Counted from the stretch's first letter, positions 43,307 to 52,000 are shown. The stretch is 64,000 nucleotides of DNA from Pseudomonas sp. UBA4617 (GCF_002386445.1 NZ_DGIR01000046.1:1-64000); one strand, 5' to 3'. Notes: generated from the sequence alone by a model not told the origin. Made by a program: numbers and translations.

Positions 43307-44195
43307 TATCCCACTGCCACTGGCTGGAAGCGACAGCATCGTGGGCATGCAGGCTTTCTGCATGTTCCACTCGCAGTTTGAAGGCTGTGCTCCATTCAAC
43401 TTGTCGCAACGCCTTATGCAAACGCCGAGCAGCGTCTTCACAGAACATAAGGTTCTGGCCATTGGCCAAGGCGAACGCTTGTTCATCGGCACGCTTGACC
43501 GCGGTCTGTACCGCTGTCGCCAGGCTCGCTTCCATGCGATCGATCAGTTCGGTGATTGGCAGATGCTGCTGACTGCTGCGTAACCTCACCTGAATGTGCG
43601 CGCTACTGCGTTGGCTGTGGGGTGTCGCGACGATGCCCTCGGCGCTGCCAAGCCACCGTAACACCGCAGCCTTGTCGACCTGCGCGGCGGGGAAGTCCGC
43701 CTGGAACTGATGCTGGATCAGCTGCCGTGAAAGCGCAGCCGAGCATGGGCAGGTCGAAGAGTAGGGAATGGAAACAGATAGTTCCACGTGGAACATTCCT
43801 TTTTCGATCCTTGCATCGATCGATACAGGATAGGTTTTCCAGCCGTGCACAGGGCTGACCAGAGCACGCCTTTTCAGCAGATGCTCGAAGCGCAGACGCA
43901 GATAGGCCGCTGCAGACAGTCCTTCATGGCTGTCGAGGAAATCAGACAGTAGCTGGCGAATGGTGAGCGTTGTAAGCGGCTGGTGTTCCAAGGCTTGCAG
44001 GGCAAGGTATAGCCGTGACATATGGATACCACGTGAGCTGCCGTCCACCAGGCTTACGCCAGCATCAACGGTAGCCGCCGTTTGGCGTGCGTCGAAGTGG
44101 ACCGGCAAGGCGATCCCGCACATCCCCACCCAGTCCAATGGCAAGGCATAGTCCTGGGTCTGGGTCGCAATGTCGGGGAGCTTGAGCTGAGTCAT
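43290..44195 (-). CDS. folE2: GTP cyclohydrolase FolE2 (type IB)
   Basis: The protein has 301 residues. It catalyses the first step of folate synthesis from GTP. FolE2 is the form that can use metals other than zinc and replaces FolE in zinc starvation. The signature STCPCSAALSRQ holds the conserved Cys; SVSIPY and RSSAHIQVRL are also typical. I chose the start MTQLKLPDIA at 44195, 24 bases after the upstream small gene. Its neighbours are a Zur-like box and COG0523 GTPases, so zinc-dependent control is likely. The gene carries a parS palindrome. Confidence 0.93.
   Translation of the reverse strand: MTQLKLPDIATQTQDYALPLDWVGMCGIALPVHFDARQTAATVDAGVSLVDGSSRGIHMSRLYLALQALEHQPLTTLTIRQLLSDFLDSHEGLSAAAYLRLRFEHLLKRRALVSPVHGWKTYPVSIDARIEKGMFHVELSVSIPYSSTCPCSAALSRQLIQHQFQADFPAAQVDKAAVLRWLGSAEGIVATPHSQRSSAHIQVRLRSSQQHLPITELIDRMEASLATAVQTAVKRADEQAFALANGQNLMFCEDAARRLHKALRQVEWSTAFKLRVEHAESLHAHDAVASSQWQWDISYAA
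43781..43794. promoter_or_regulatory. parS-like site inside folE2
   Basis: GTTCCACGTGGAAC is a perfect 14-base palindrome flanked by A on both sides, identical in its core to the two parS copies in recF, about 30 kb away on the other side of oriC. Confidence 0.87.
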
Positions 44196-44218
44196 CTGGC
44201 ATTCCAAATAATAGAGTT

Positions 44219-44599
44219 TCAACGGCAGCCGGCAATCAAGCTGCAATGCAGGTTGAAGCGTTGCCCACTGGAACTGGAAACGCGGTTAACGGTGGTCCAG
44301 CCGATGCGTCGGCTGTAACCCACCCAGGCTTCACCATCACTGGCCAGGCCGGTAAAAAAGGTCAATGTGCCGTAGCGGCTGTTGGTCTGTGCCCAGAGAC
44401 GGCGGCTGTTGAAGTCGTAACCCCGAAGGTAAAAGACGCTGTTTTCGCTGCGGACGCTATAGAAACTGCCCTTGCCATCCTGACAGGCGAGCAGTGTCGC
44501 GCTGCGGGTACAGAGCACCAACGAGCCGCCCTGTGGCATGGCGAGCAGCGAGGTGGGCAGCGCGAGCAATAGCAGCATCGAGGCGCGTAGCGGATTCAT
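44219..44599 (-). CDS. Small secreted protein of unknown function, upstream of folE2
   Basis: The protein has 126 residues. A signal peptide (MNPLRASMLLLLALPTSLLA) is followed by a short mature domain with four Cys (LCTRSATLLACQDG; LHCSLIAGCR), suggesting disulphides. I do not recognise the family. I chose the ATG at 44599, with AAGG 7 bases upstream; 44605 would sit on that site. It heads a minus-strand pair with folE2 and is divergent from cobW, sharing the Zur-like box. Confidence 0.7.
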   Translation of the reverse strand: MNPLRASMLLLLALPTSLLAMPQGGSLVLCTRSATLLACQDGKGSFYSVRSENSVFYLRGYDFNSRRLWAQTNSRYGTLTFFTGLASDGEAWVGYSRRIGWTTVNRVSSSSGQRFNLHCSLIAGCR

Positions 44600-44652
44600 T
44601 TCCATCCTTTATCAGCACATGTTCGTCGAGAACGGCTTGGCGAAATTGTATT

Positions 44653-44665
44653 GTTACTTTATAAC
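44653..44665. promoter_or_regulatory. Zur-like operator between the folE2 pair and the COG0523 operon
   Basis: GTTACTTTATAAC has the inverted arms GTTA and TAAC around a 5-base centre and is close to the gammaproteobacterial Zur consensus (GTTATNNTATAAC-like). It lies 50-60 bases from both divergent starts. Confidence 0.7.
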
Positions 44666-44714
44666 ATTGTGCAATGCATCGTTTTGAATGCGCTTCGCCT
44701 GAAGAGGTTTTGCC

Positions 44715-45923
44715 ATGTTCAATCGTCTCCCTGTTACCGTGCTGTCCGGCTTCCTTGGCGCCGGCAAGAGCACATTGCTCAACCATGTGCTGCGCAACCG
44801 CGATAACCTGCGGGTCGCGGTCATTGTCAATGACATGAGCGAAATCAACATCGACGCCAGCGAGGTACAGCGCAATGTCAGCCTCAACCGTGCTGAAGAA
44901 AAGCTGGTGGAGATGAGCAATGGCTGTATCTGCTGTACGTTGCGTGAAGACTTGCTCGAGGAAGTGGCACGGCTGGCTGAAGAAGGTCGGTTCGACTACT
45001 TGCTGATCGAATCCACTGGGATCTCCGAGCCGCTGCCAGTGGCCGAGACCTTTACCTTTCGCGACGAACAGGGCCGCAGCCTTTCCGACATGGCGCGGCT
45101 GGACACCATGGTCACTGTGGTCGATGGGCTGAACTTCATGCGTGATTACCAGGCAGCCGACAGCCTGGCCAGCCGCGGCGAAACCCTGGGTGATGAAGAC
45201 GAGCGTTCGATCAGCGATCTGCTGATCGAGCAGGTCGAGTTCGCCGATGTGTTGTTGCTGAGCAAGATCGACCTGATCAGCCAGCACCAGCGCGAAGAGC
45301 TCATGGCCATCCTGCGTAGCCTTAACGCGCGTGCGCAGATCATACCGATGGTCATGGGCGAGGTCCCGCTGGCGCGTATCCTCGATACCGGCCTGTTCGA
45401 CTTCGACCAGGCCGCCCAGGCTCCTGGCTGGTTGCAGGAACTACGCGGTGAACATGTCCCTGAAACTGAAGAGTACGGTATCGCGGCCACCACCTGGCAG
45501 GCTCGGCGGCCGCTTCATCCACAGCGCTTTTTCGATTTTATCCACACGCCCTGGAGTAATGGCCGGCTGCTACGTTCAAAAGGCTTTTTCTGGTTGGCCA
45601 GCAAGTTCCAGGAGGCCGGGAGCTGGTCGCAGGCGGGTGGCATGATGCGACATGGCCTGGCCGGCCGCTGGTGGCGCTTCGTTCCGCGCGAGCATTGGCC
45701 GCAGGATGCGGATAACACCGCTGCTATCCTTGAACACTGGACTGCCGACAGCGGTGACTGCCGCCAGGAGCTGGTGTTCATCGGGCAGAATATCGATTTC
45801 GCGGAATTATCCACAGCACTCGATGCATGCCTGTTGACCGACGAGGAGATGGCACTGGGTCCCATGGGCTGGTTGCGCCTGCCTGATCCGTTCGGACCCT
45901 GGCAGGAGGAGGTCGCAGCGTGA
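44715..45923 (+). CDS. COG0523 (CobW/ZNG1-like) GTPase, probable zinc chaperone
   Basis: The protein has 402 residues. The GTPase domain shows Walker A GFLGAGKSTLLNHVL, the metal-binding CxCC motif NGCICCTLREDL, ESTGISEPLPVAE and SKIDL. The CobW C-terminal domain follows (HPQRFFDFIHTPWSNGRLLRSKGFFWLA). Zur-regulated COG0523 proteins are thought to deliver zinc to client proteins in deficiency. The Zur-like box upstream and FolE2 as divergent neighbour support the zinc call over cobalamin. Its stop overlaps the next start (GTGA). Confidence 0.9.
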   Translation: MFNRLPVTVLSGFLGAGKSTLLNHVLRNRDNLRVAVIVNDMSEINIDASEVQRNVSLNRAEEKLVEMSNGCICCTLREDLLEEVARLAEEGRFDYLLIESTGISEPLPVAETFTFRDEQGRSLSDMARLDTMVTVVDGLNFMRDYQAADSLASRGETLGDEDERSISDLLIEQVEFADVLLLSKIDLISQHQREELMAILRSLNARAQIIPMVMGEVPLARILDTGLFDFDQAAQAPGWLQELRGEHVPETEEYGIAATTWQARRPLHPQRFFDFIHTPWSNGRLLRSKGFFWLASKFQEAGSWSQAGGMMRHGLAGRWWRFVPREHWPQDADNTAAILEHWTADSGDCRQELVFIGQNIDFAELSTALDACLLTDEEMALGPMGWLRLPDPFGPWQEEVAA

Positions 45924-46546
45924 TCGCCGTACGCAAATCTGTGGATATCTTTCAGGCATTTGGTGACACACCACAGGTGCTGACCGACGTGCTGCATGAT
46001 GGTGTCAACCTGGCTGTATGGCGTCGACGCTTGCCTGCGCAACTGGAGGACTTTGCCGCTCTGGCCGTCAGCCTTGGCCGGCCTCTGGCAGACCAACGCG
46101 TAATAGACGTCGACGAGCGGCACAGGCCGGTATTGACCGAGCTGTTGCGGGAAACAGCGGATCTGCACGGCTATGAAGCATTCGTTGCCGATGTGACCTG
46201 GCTGGTCGCGGCCTATACCTGCCTGGTTGGCGCACGGCGGGTCGGATTGCGTTTACGGATACTGGCAGAGCCCATGTGCCCACGCTTCCATGTGGATAAC
46301 GTGCCGCTGCGCTTGCTTACCACTTACGCTGGGCCGGGTACCGAATGGTTGCCCCTGCAGGCGAGTAAGGGCGTGGATTTACGCACAGCCCAGCCTCCTG
46401 TGGATAACATCCAGCATCTGCAAGCAGGCGACGTAGCGCTGCTCAAGGGCGAGAAGTGGCAGGGCAACGAAGGCGCTGGCTTGATGCATCGTTCGCCGCC
46501 GGGGCAGCAGGGGCGGCTGCTGCTCAGCCTTGACTGGCTGGCCTGA
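45920..46546 (+). CDS. DUF1826 domain protein
   Basis: The protein has 208 residues and matches the DUF1826 family, commonly encoded beside COG0523 GTPases in Zur regulons. Visible segments: FHVDNVPLRLLTTYAGPGTEWLP and GDVALLKGEKWQGNEGAGLMHRSPP, which have the look of a 2-oxoglutarate-dioxygenase-like jelly roll (HVD motif), but I cannot prove enzymatic function. The GTG start at 45920 overlaps the stop of the upstream GTPase gene. Confidence 0.8.
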   Translation: MIAVRKSVDIFQAFGDTPQVLTDVLHDGVNLAVWRRRLPAQLEDFAALAVSLGRPLADQRVIDVDERHRPVLTELLRETADLHGYEAFVADVTWLVAAYTCLVGARRVGLRLRILAEPMCPRFHVDNVPLRLLTTYAGPGTEWLPLQASKGVDLRTAQPPVDNIQHLQAGDVALLKGEKWQGNEGAGLMHRSPPGQQGRLLLSLDWLA

Positions 46547-46585
46547 CGGCGCATAGTGAGGCATCACCATCGCCTGAAGTCCCCC

Positions 46586-47554
46586 ATGCTGCAGAATATT
46601 CCTACCCATGTGATTGCCGGCCCGCTCGGTGCGGGCAAGACCACCCTGATCCGCCATCTGTTGGCCCAGCGCCCGGCTCATGAGCGCTGGGCAGTGCTGA
46701 TCAACGAGTTCGGCCTGGTTGGTCTTGATGCGGCCTTGCTCAACCGTGACGAGGACGGGGTCGCCATTGGCGAGGTCGCAGGTGGCTGTCTGTGCTGCGT
46801 CAATGGCATGCCGTTTCAGGTCGGCTTGGGCCGGCTGCTGCGCAAGTCCCGGCCTGACCGGCTGTTCATAGAGCCATCCGGGCTGGGTCATCCACTGCAG
46901 CTGCTTGTTCAGTTGCAACAGGCTCCATGGGCTGGGGTGCTCGCAGTACAGCCGTTGTTGATGGTCGTGGATGCACAGGCGATGGCTCGCAACGAGCGGC
47001 TGCCGGGTGCTCAACAGCAGGCGCTCGATGCTTCGAAGCATGTTGTTTTCAACAAGGCCGAGTCGGTGGATGAGGGTAACAAGGCATCTATCACCAACAG
47101 GTTTTCTGAAAAGAACGTGTTCTGGACCATCGATGGAAAGTTGCCAGTGTCCGACCTTCCGATGGTAGCCGGCGCCAAGGCCGCCTCTGCGCTTGTGGAT
47201 AATCGCATGCTCGACACTGTTGCTGTTCCCCCGGCTCTTTGGGCAGCTCCGAACCAACCGATCTGCCTCGCCCAGCAGGGCGAGGGAGGCTGGAGCATCG
47301 GCTGGCGCTGGCATCCCGACCAACAGTTTTATCCACAACGCCTGCTGGCGTTCCTGCGAGCTTGGCCATGGCGGCGTGCGAAAGGCGTTATCCACAGTGT
47401 GGAAGGCTGGCAATCATTCAATGCCCTCGACGGCGACATGCCCATCTGGCAGCCCAGCGATTGGCGCCGGGATACCCGCATCGAGCTGATTTTCGACCAG
47501 CCACAGTCGCAATCCGCGTTGCAAGCCGGTTTAAGCGAATGCCGCGTTAGCTGA
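46586..47554 (+). CDS. Second COG0523 (CobW-like) GTPase
   Basis: The protein has 322 residues. Walker A is GPLGAGKTTLIRHLL, the metal motif is GGCLCCVNGMPF, and FIEPSGLGHP follows. It has a C-terminal CobW-type domain. It is shorter and divergent from the copy at 44715. The frame is open from 46556, but MLQNIPTHVIAGP at 46586 is the better start. It completes a presumed zinc-starvation operon (GTPase, DUF1826, GTPase). Confidence 0.87.
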   Translation: MLQNIPTHVIAGPLGAGKTTLIRHLLAQRPAHERWAVLINEFGLVGLDAALLNRDEDGVAIGEVAGGCLCCVNGMPFQVGLGRLLRKSRPDRLFIEPSGLGHPLQLLVQLQQAPWAGVLAVQPLLMVVDAQAMARNERLPGAQQQALDASKHVVFNKAESVDEGNKASITNRFSEKNVFWTIDGKLPVSDLPMVAGAKAASALVDNRMLDTVAVPPALWAAPNQPICLAQQGEGGWSIGWRWHPDQQFYPQRLLAFLRAWPWRRAKGVIHSVEGWQSFNALDGDMPIWQPSDWRRDTRIELIFDQPQSQSALQAGLSECRVS

Positions 47555-47947
47555 TCAGTTGCGCCAACGGTTGTGCTCCTGACGCCATTGCTGCATCTCG
47601 ATGACGTTGTCGGCGCGTGGCGGGGTCTTGATTTCGAACGGGTAGGGCGCCAGTTCGATCTGCACGCTGTGGGCGCCGAACTGGGTTATGGTACCGGGAT
47701 GACGTTGCTCGCCGGTAACCGTGAACTCGAAGGCATAGACACGCGCCAGGCGTTTGCGGCCATTGGCATCCCGAACAAGGGTGATGCGCTTGAGCGCGAC
47801 GGCATCGTCGAGCAACTCGAGGTCGAGCTTGGCGCAGTGCTGTTTGACCCGCTCCAGGGCTTTTTCACGCAAACCGTGGTTGTGCCACAGCCAGGCGCCT
47901 GCCGTAGCTACCAGCATCAGGACGAAGAGGTTTTCCAGGGTCAACAT
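47555..47947 (-). CDS. DUF3301 membrane-anchored protein
   Basis: The protein has 130 residues. An N-terminal transmembrane helix (LENLFVLMLVATAGAWLW) is followed by a cytoplasmic-type domain with LDLELLDDAVALKRITLVRD and YAFEFTVTGEQRHPG, fitting DUF3301. Function is unknown. It is directly convergent with the second COG0523 gene, with no gap between the two stops. Confidence 0.8.
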   Translation of the reverse strand: MLTLENLFVLMLVATAGAWLWHNHGLREKALERVKQHCAKLDLELLDDAVALKRITLVRDANGRKRLARVYAFEFTVTGEQRHPGTITQFGAHSVQIELAPYPFEIKTPPRADNVIEMQQWRQEHNRWRN

Positions 47948-48068
47948 TTACATCTGCTCCAAACAGGTCGATCCAGCTTAACTGCGTCCCTGGCCTGTCG
48001 TACAGGTGGCAATCGAGTCCATACTGCGCTGCGCACAATTCCTTGAAACAGCTTTGGAAATCTTCCGC

Positions 48069-48941
48069 ATGAAACGTACCCCACACCTGCTCGCCACCCA
48101 GTCCCACGTGGTATTCGGCCACGCCGGAAACAGCGCGGCGGTGTTTCCCATGCAGCGTATCGGGGTCAATGTCTGGCCGCTCAATACGGTGCAATTTTCC
48201 AATCACACACAGTATGGCCAGTGGGCAGGTGAAGTGCTTGCTCCGGCGCAAATTCCTGCGTTGGTGGAAGGCATTTCCAACATTGGCGAGCTGGGCCACT
48301 GCGATGCGGTGCTGTCAGGGTATCTGGGCAGTGCCGAGCAAGGCCGGGCGATTCTGGCTGGTGTCGCGCGGATCAAGGCGGTGAACCCAAAGGCTCTGTA
48401 CTTGTGCGACCCGGTCATGGGGCACCCGGAAAAGGGCTGTATCGTGCCGGCGGAAGTCAGCGAGTTCCTGCTCGCCGAGGCGGTCGCCACAGCTGACATA
48501 CTGTGCCCCAACCAGCTGGAACTGGACAGTTTCTGCGGGCACCGTGCGCAGTCACTGGATGACTGTCTGCGCATGGCGCGCAGCCTGCTGCAGCGCGGGC
48601 CGCAGGTGGTGCTGGTCAAGCACCTGGCCTACCCCGGGCGTGCCGAGGATCAGTTCGAAATGCTGCTGGTGACTGCCGAGCACAGTTGGCACCTGCGCCG
48701 CCCGCTGTTGGCGTTCCCGCGGCAGCCGGTGGGCGTCGGGGACCTGACATCAGGCCTGTTCCTGGCACGCGTGCTGCTCGGTGACAGTTGGGTACAGGCG
48801 TTCGAATACACCGCTGCCGCCGTGCACGAAGTGCTGCTGGAAACCCAGGCCTGCGCCAGCTACGAATTGCAGCTGGTGCGGGCCCAGGACCGCATCGCGC
48901 ACCCACGGGTGCGCTTCGAGGCACAGCCGCTGGCGCTTTAG
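48069..48941 (+). CDS. pdxY: Pyridoxal kinase PdxY
   Basis: The protein has 290 residues. It is a ribokinase-fold kinase of the vitamin B6 salvage pathway. Key segments: SHVVFGHAGNSAAVFPMQ near the N-terminus, LCDPVMGHPEKG, and the catalytic GVGDLTSGLF. I chose the ATG at 48069 (MKRTPHLLATQ), although the frame is open from 48006. Its stop overlaps the convergent thioesterase gene by 4 bases. Confidence 0.94.
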   Translation: MKRTPHLLATQSHVVFGHAGNSAAVFPMQRIGVNVWPLNTVQFSNHTQYGQWAGEVLAPAQIPALVEGISNIGELGHCDAVLSGYLGSAEQGRAILAGVARIKAVNPKALYLCDPVMGHPEKGCIVPAEVSEFLLAEAVATADILCPNQLELDSFCGHRAQSLDDCLRMARSLLQRGPQVVLVKHLAYPGRAEDQFEMLLVTAEHSWHLRRPLLAFPRQPVGVGDLTSGLFLARVLLGDSWVQAFEYTAAAVHEVLLETQACASYELQLVRAQDRIAHPRVRFEAQPLAL

Positions 48942-49423
48942 ATGGCGTCGGTTTTCAGGTCCTGATAGCGCTTTTCCAGTTCCTGGCGGATCTGCCGGCG
49001 TTGCTGGCCCTGCAGGAAGCGACGCTTTTCCTCGCTGCTCTGCGGCTGGCGGGGTGGCACCGGTACCGGGCGACGGTTGTCGTCGACTGCGACCATGGTG
49101 AAGAAGCAGCTGTTGGAATGGCGCACCGAGCGTTCGCGGATATTCTCGGTGACCACCTTGATGCCCACCTCCATCGAGGTGTTGCCGGTGTAGTTGACCG
49201 ACGCCAGGAAGGTCACCAGTTCCCCCACGTGTACCGGCTCGCGGAAAATCACCTGGTCGACCGAGAGGGTAACCACATAGCTGCCGGCATAGCGGCTTGC
49301 GCACGCGTAGGCCACTTCGTCGAGGTACTTGAGCAGGGTGCCGCCATGTACGTTGCCAGAAAAGTTGGCCATATCCGGGGTCATCAGGACGGTCATGCTC
49401 AGCTGGGCGTTTCCAGGTTCCAT
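48938..49423 (-). CDS. Acyl-CoA thioesterase (hotdog fold, YciA/BACH-like)
   Basis: The protein has 161 residues. A single hotdog domain shows MANFSGNVHGGTLLKYLDEVAYACASRYAG, where the Asn/His-Gly-Gly and Asp are active-site residues, and NSCFFTMVAVDDNRRPVPVPP. It hydrolyses acyl-CoA. I chose the ATG at 49423 (MEPGNAQLS), with GTGAG 7-8 bases upstream; the frame is open to 49492. Confidence 0.9.
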   Translation of the reverse strand: MEPGNAQLSMTVLMTPDMANFSGNVHGGTLLKYLDEVAYACASRYAGSYVVTLSVDQVIFREPVHVGELVTFLASVNYTGNTSMEVGIKVVTENIRERSVRHSNSCFFTMVAVDDNRRPVPVPPRQPQSSEEKRRFLQGQQRRQIRQELEKRYQDLKTDAI

Positions 49424-49478
49424 AGTGTGCTCACGGTGAGGTTGCGCTGAATCGGGCGAATGGGGTCGTTGGGGATGA

Positions 49479-49604
49479 TCATCTGAAGACACTTCTGTTT
49501 CCCCTCTTGGAATTGACCTTCCTGATACGGGACGTTGGCTGACGTTCCATCGTCACGCTGATCATGCCACTGGCGGCGCCTTTCCTGCCGATCTGTTTCT
49601 TCAT
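49479..49604 (-). CDS. Possible small basic protein (41 residues)
   Basis: MKKQIGRKGAASGMISVTME and following residues form a short, strongly basic open frame upstream of the thioesterase gene. An AAAAGG sequence lies about 10 bases before the ATG at 49604. An overlapping frame (MQYEETDRQ, ATG at 49612) uses the same region but has its ribosome site too close. I do not recognise a family; it may be a chance frame. Confidence 0.35.
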   Translation of the reverse strand: MKKQIGRKGAASGMISVTMERQPTSRIRKVNSKRGNRSVFR

Positions 49605-49694
49605 ATTGCATCGCCTTTTTGCGGCAGGGTGCGATGTTAACCTGACGAAGCCCATGCAACATGGGGAAAAACAGACGAGAAGAAGGATCGCGCC

Positions 49695-51455
49695 ATGCAT
49701 GCCATCAGCTTCATCCAGGACCTGGCTGTGATCATGCTGGTCGCTGGCATGGTCACCATTCTTTTTCATCGATTCAGGCAACCCGTCGTGCTGGGCTATA
49801 TCGTCGCCGGCTTCATCATTGGCCCGCACACGCCGCCGTTTGGCCTGATACACGATGAAGACACCATCAAGACGCTTGCCGAACTGGGTGTGATCTTCCT
49901 GATGTTCTGCCTGGGGCTGGAATTCAGTTTGCGCAAGCTGTTCAAGGTCGGTGCCACTGCCTTCATCGCGGCGTTTCTGGAAATCGTGCTGATGATCTGG
50001 ATCGGTTTCGAGATTGGCCGCTGGTTTGGCTGGACCACCATGGACTCGTTGTTCCTCGGTGCCATTTTGGCGATTTCTTCGACCACCATCATCGTCAAGG
50101 CACTGAACGACCTGAAGATGAAGAACGAGCGCTTCGCCCAGCTAATCTTCGGTGTACTGATCGTCGAGGATATTCTCGGCATCGGCATCATTGCCCTGCT
50201 GTCCGGTATCGCCGTCAGCGGTACGGTCAGTTCGGGCGAGGTTTTCTCCACCGTTGGCAAGCTGTCGCTGTTCATGATCGTCGCGCTGGTCATCGGCATC
50301 CTGTTGGTGCCGCGGCTGCTGGCCTATGTGGCCAGGTTCGAGAGCGACGAGATGTTGCTTATTACCGTGCTAGGCCTGTGCTTCGGCTTCTGTCTGCTGG
50401 TGGTGAAGCTCGAATACAGCATGGTGCTGGGCGCCTTCCTGATTGGCGCGATAATGGCGGAGTCGCGCCAGTTGCTGAAGATCGAGCGCTTGATCGAACC
50501 GGTGCGCGACCTGTTCAGCGCCATTTTCTTCGTCGCCATCGGCCTGATGATCGACCCCCAGGTGCTCGTGGACTACGCATGGCCGATCGTGGTGATTACC
50601 CTGGCGGTGGTCCTGGGCAAGATGCTGTCGTGTGGCATGGGCGCATTCATCGCCGGAAATGACGGGCGCACGTCACTGCGGGTCGGCATGGGGCTTTCGC
50701 AGATTGGCGAATTTTCCTTCATCATCGCCGCACTTGGCATGACATTGCAGGTGACCAGCGACTTCCTCTACCCGGTGGCTGTGGCTGTATCGGCAATTAC
50801 CACGCTGTTGACACCGTACCTGATCCGCGCGGCCGACCCGCTGTCGCACAAGCTCGGCAAGGCCGTGCCCAGCCGACTGGCGCGGGTGCTGTCGTTGTAC
50901 GGCGAATGGTTGCGCAGCATCCAGCCCCAGGGGGAAGGCGCCATGCTGGCGGCAATGATCCGGCGCATCCTGTTGCAGGTGGCGGTCAACCTGGCGCTGG
51001 TGATCGCGATATTTTTCAGTGGTGGCTATTTCGCTGGGCATATCGGTGACTGGCTCAGTGAGTGGGTCAGCGATGCCAGCCAGCAGAAGGCATTGATCTG
51101 GGGCGCAGCCTTGCTGCTGTCGCTGCCGTTCCTGATTGCTGCCTATCGCAAGCTCAAAGCGCTATCGATGGTGCTGGCGGAGATGAGTGTAAAACCAGAG
51201 ATGGCCGGGCGGCATACCCAGCGCGTGCGCCGTGTGGTTGCCGAGGTGATTCCGCTGCTGTCGCTGCTGGTTATCTTCCTGCTGTTGTCAGCGCTGTCGG
51301 CAAGCATTCTGCCGACCAGCGAACTGCTGCTGGTAATTGCCGTAGTGGCGGCGTCAGTGGTGGCGTTGCTGTGGCGATGGTTTATCCGGGTGCACACCCG
51401 GATGCAGATTGCCTTGCTGGAGACGCTGGAGAATAGCCACGAGAATTCGCATTGA
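49695..51455 (+). CDS. CPA2-family cation:proton antiporter (KefB/RosB-like)
   Basis: The protein has 586 residues. At least twelve transmembrane segments of the Na+/H+ exchanger domain run from the N-terminus (QDLAVIMLVAGMVTILFHRF, VVLGYIVAGFIIGPHTPPFG, FLMFCLGLEFSLRKLFKVGA). Two more membrane segments lie near the C-terminus. There is no Rossmann RCK/TrkA-N domain, unlike Escherichia coli KefB/KefC. The start has AGAAGGA upstream. The substrate (K+ or Na+) cannot be told from sequence. Confidence 0.88.
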   Translation: MHAISFIQDLAVIMLVAGMVTILFHRFRQPVVLGYIVAGFIIGPHTPPFGLIHDEDTIKTLAELGVIFLMFCLGLEFSLRKLFKVGATAFIAAFLEIVLMIWIGFEIGRWFGWTTMDSLFLGAILAISSTTIIVKALNDLKMKNERFAQLIFGVLIVEDILGIGIIALLSGIAVSGTVSSGEVFSTVGKLSLFMIVALVIGILLVPRLLAYVARFESDEMLLITVLGLCFGFCLLVVKLEYSMVLGAFLIGAIMAESRQLLKIERLIEPVRDLFSAIFFVAIGLMIDPQVLVDYAWPIVVITLAVVLGKMLSCGMGAFIAGNDGRTSLRVGMGLSQIGEFSFIIAALGMTLQVTSDFLYPVAVAVSAITTLLTPYLIRAADPLSHKLGKAVPSRLARVLSLYGEWLRSIQPQGEGAMLAAMIRRILLQVAVNLALVIAIFFSGGYFAGHIGDWLSEWVSDASQQKALIWGAALLLSLPFLIAAYRKLKALSMVLAEMSVKPEMAGRHTQRVRRVVAEVIPLLSLLVIFLLLSALSASILPTSELLLVIAVVAASVVALLWRWFIRVHTRMQIALLETLENSHENSH

Positions 51456-51516
51456 ACCGGCAACGCTTTCTGCGCCAGATTTCACCGTCGTCCGAGGGGA
51501 TGGAGCGGTAGCGATG

Positions 51517-51541
51517 TCGCCAGGCGCAGGAAGCCTGGCGA
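51517..51541. terminator. Perfect stem-loop between antiporter and SMI1/KNR4 genes
   Basis: TCGCCAGGC pairs with GCCTGGCGA around a 7-base loop, between two convergent genes. It has no T run, so it may be a terminator or a palindromic element. Confidence 0.45.
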
Positions 51542-51592
51542 TGTTAACTGCATTAATGGCACTGGGCTACTAATTTGCCGAAGCGCTGGTGG

Positions 51593-52000
51593 TCAGCTTT
51601 CCAGCCAGACATCCCGCGCCCAGTGCCACACCGACTCCCAGCTGTCCTCGCCGACCATCTCCTCTTCTGCGTCCCACAGCACCACGGTGCCGTCTTCTTC
51701 GACGCAGTAGTAATTATCGCCGTCCTGGCACAGTGGGATAAGGTCGCGTGGCACGCCGGCATCCCAGGCATTGGCGGCAACATCCGGCAGGTAGGTATGC
51801 GACTGCGGGTCGGTGACGGTCACCGGCTCCAGCGAGCCGTACACCACATCGCTGACGGTCAGCAGAAACTCCTTGAACACGAACGGAATGTTGATGAACA
51901 GCTCTTCTTCGATTTCGACCAGCAGGTCCTCGTCGGGAAGCTCAAGTGGCACCGGCACTGGCTCATTGGCTTCACGGAGTTGTTCGATCACTTCTTCCAC
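51593..52000 (-). CDS. SMI1/KNR4 (SUKH) family protein
   Basis: The protein has 135 residues and is very acidic. The core LPDEDLLVEIEEELFINIPF, VFKEFLLTVSDVVYGSLEPV and DLIPLCQDGDNYYCVEEDGTVVLWD is the SMI1/KNR4 (SUKH) pattern. Members include immunity proteins against polymorphic toxins, but no toxin gene is nearby, so a housekeeping role is as likely. A single gene convergent with the antiporter. Confidence 0.85.
   Translation of the reverse strand: MEEVIEQLREANEPVPVPLELPDEDLLVEIEEELFINIPFVFKEFLLTVSDVVYGSLEPVTVTDPQSHTYLPDVAANAWDAGVPRDLIPLCQDGDNYYCVEEDGTVVLWDAEEEMVGEDSWESVWHWARDVWLES

Noticed and set aside
51593..52000. SMI1/KNR4 protein as part of a toxin-immunity locus
   Set aside because: No Rhs, CDI or other polymorphic toxin gene or fragment is nearby; the surrounding genes are core.
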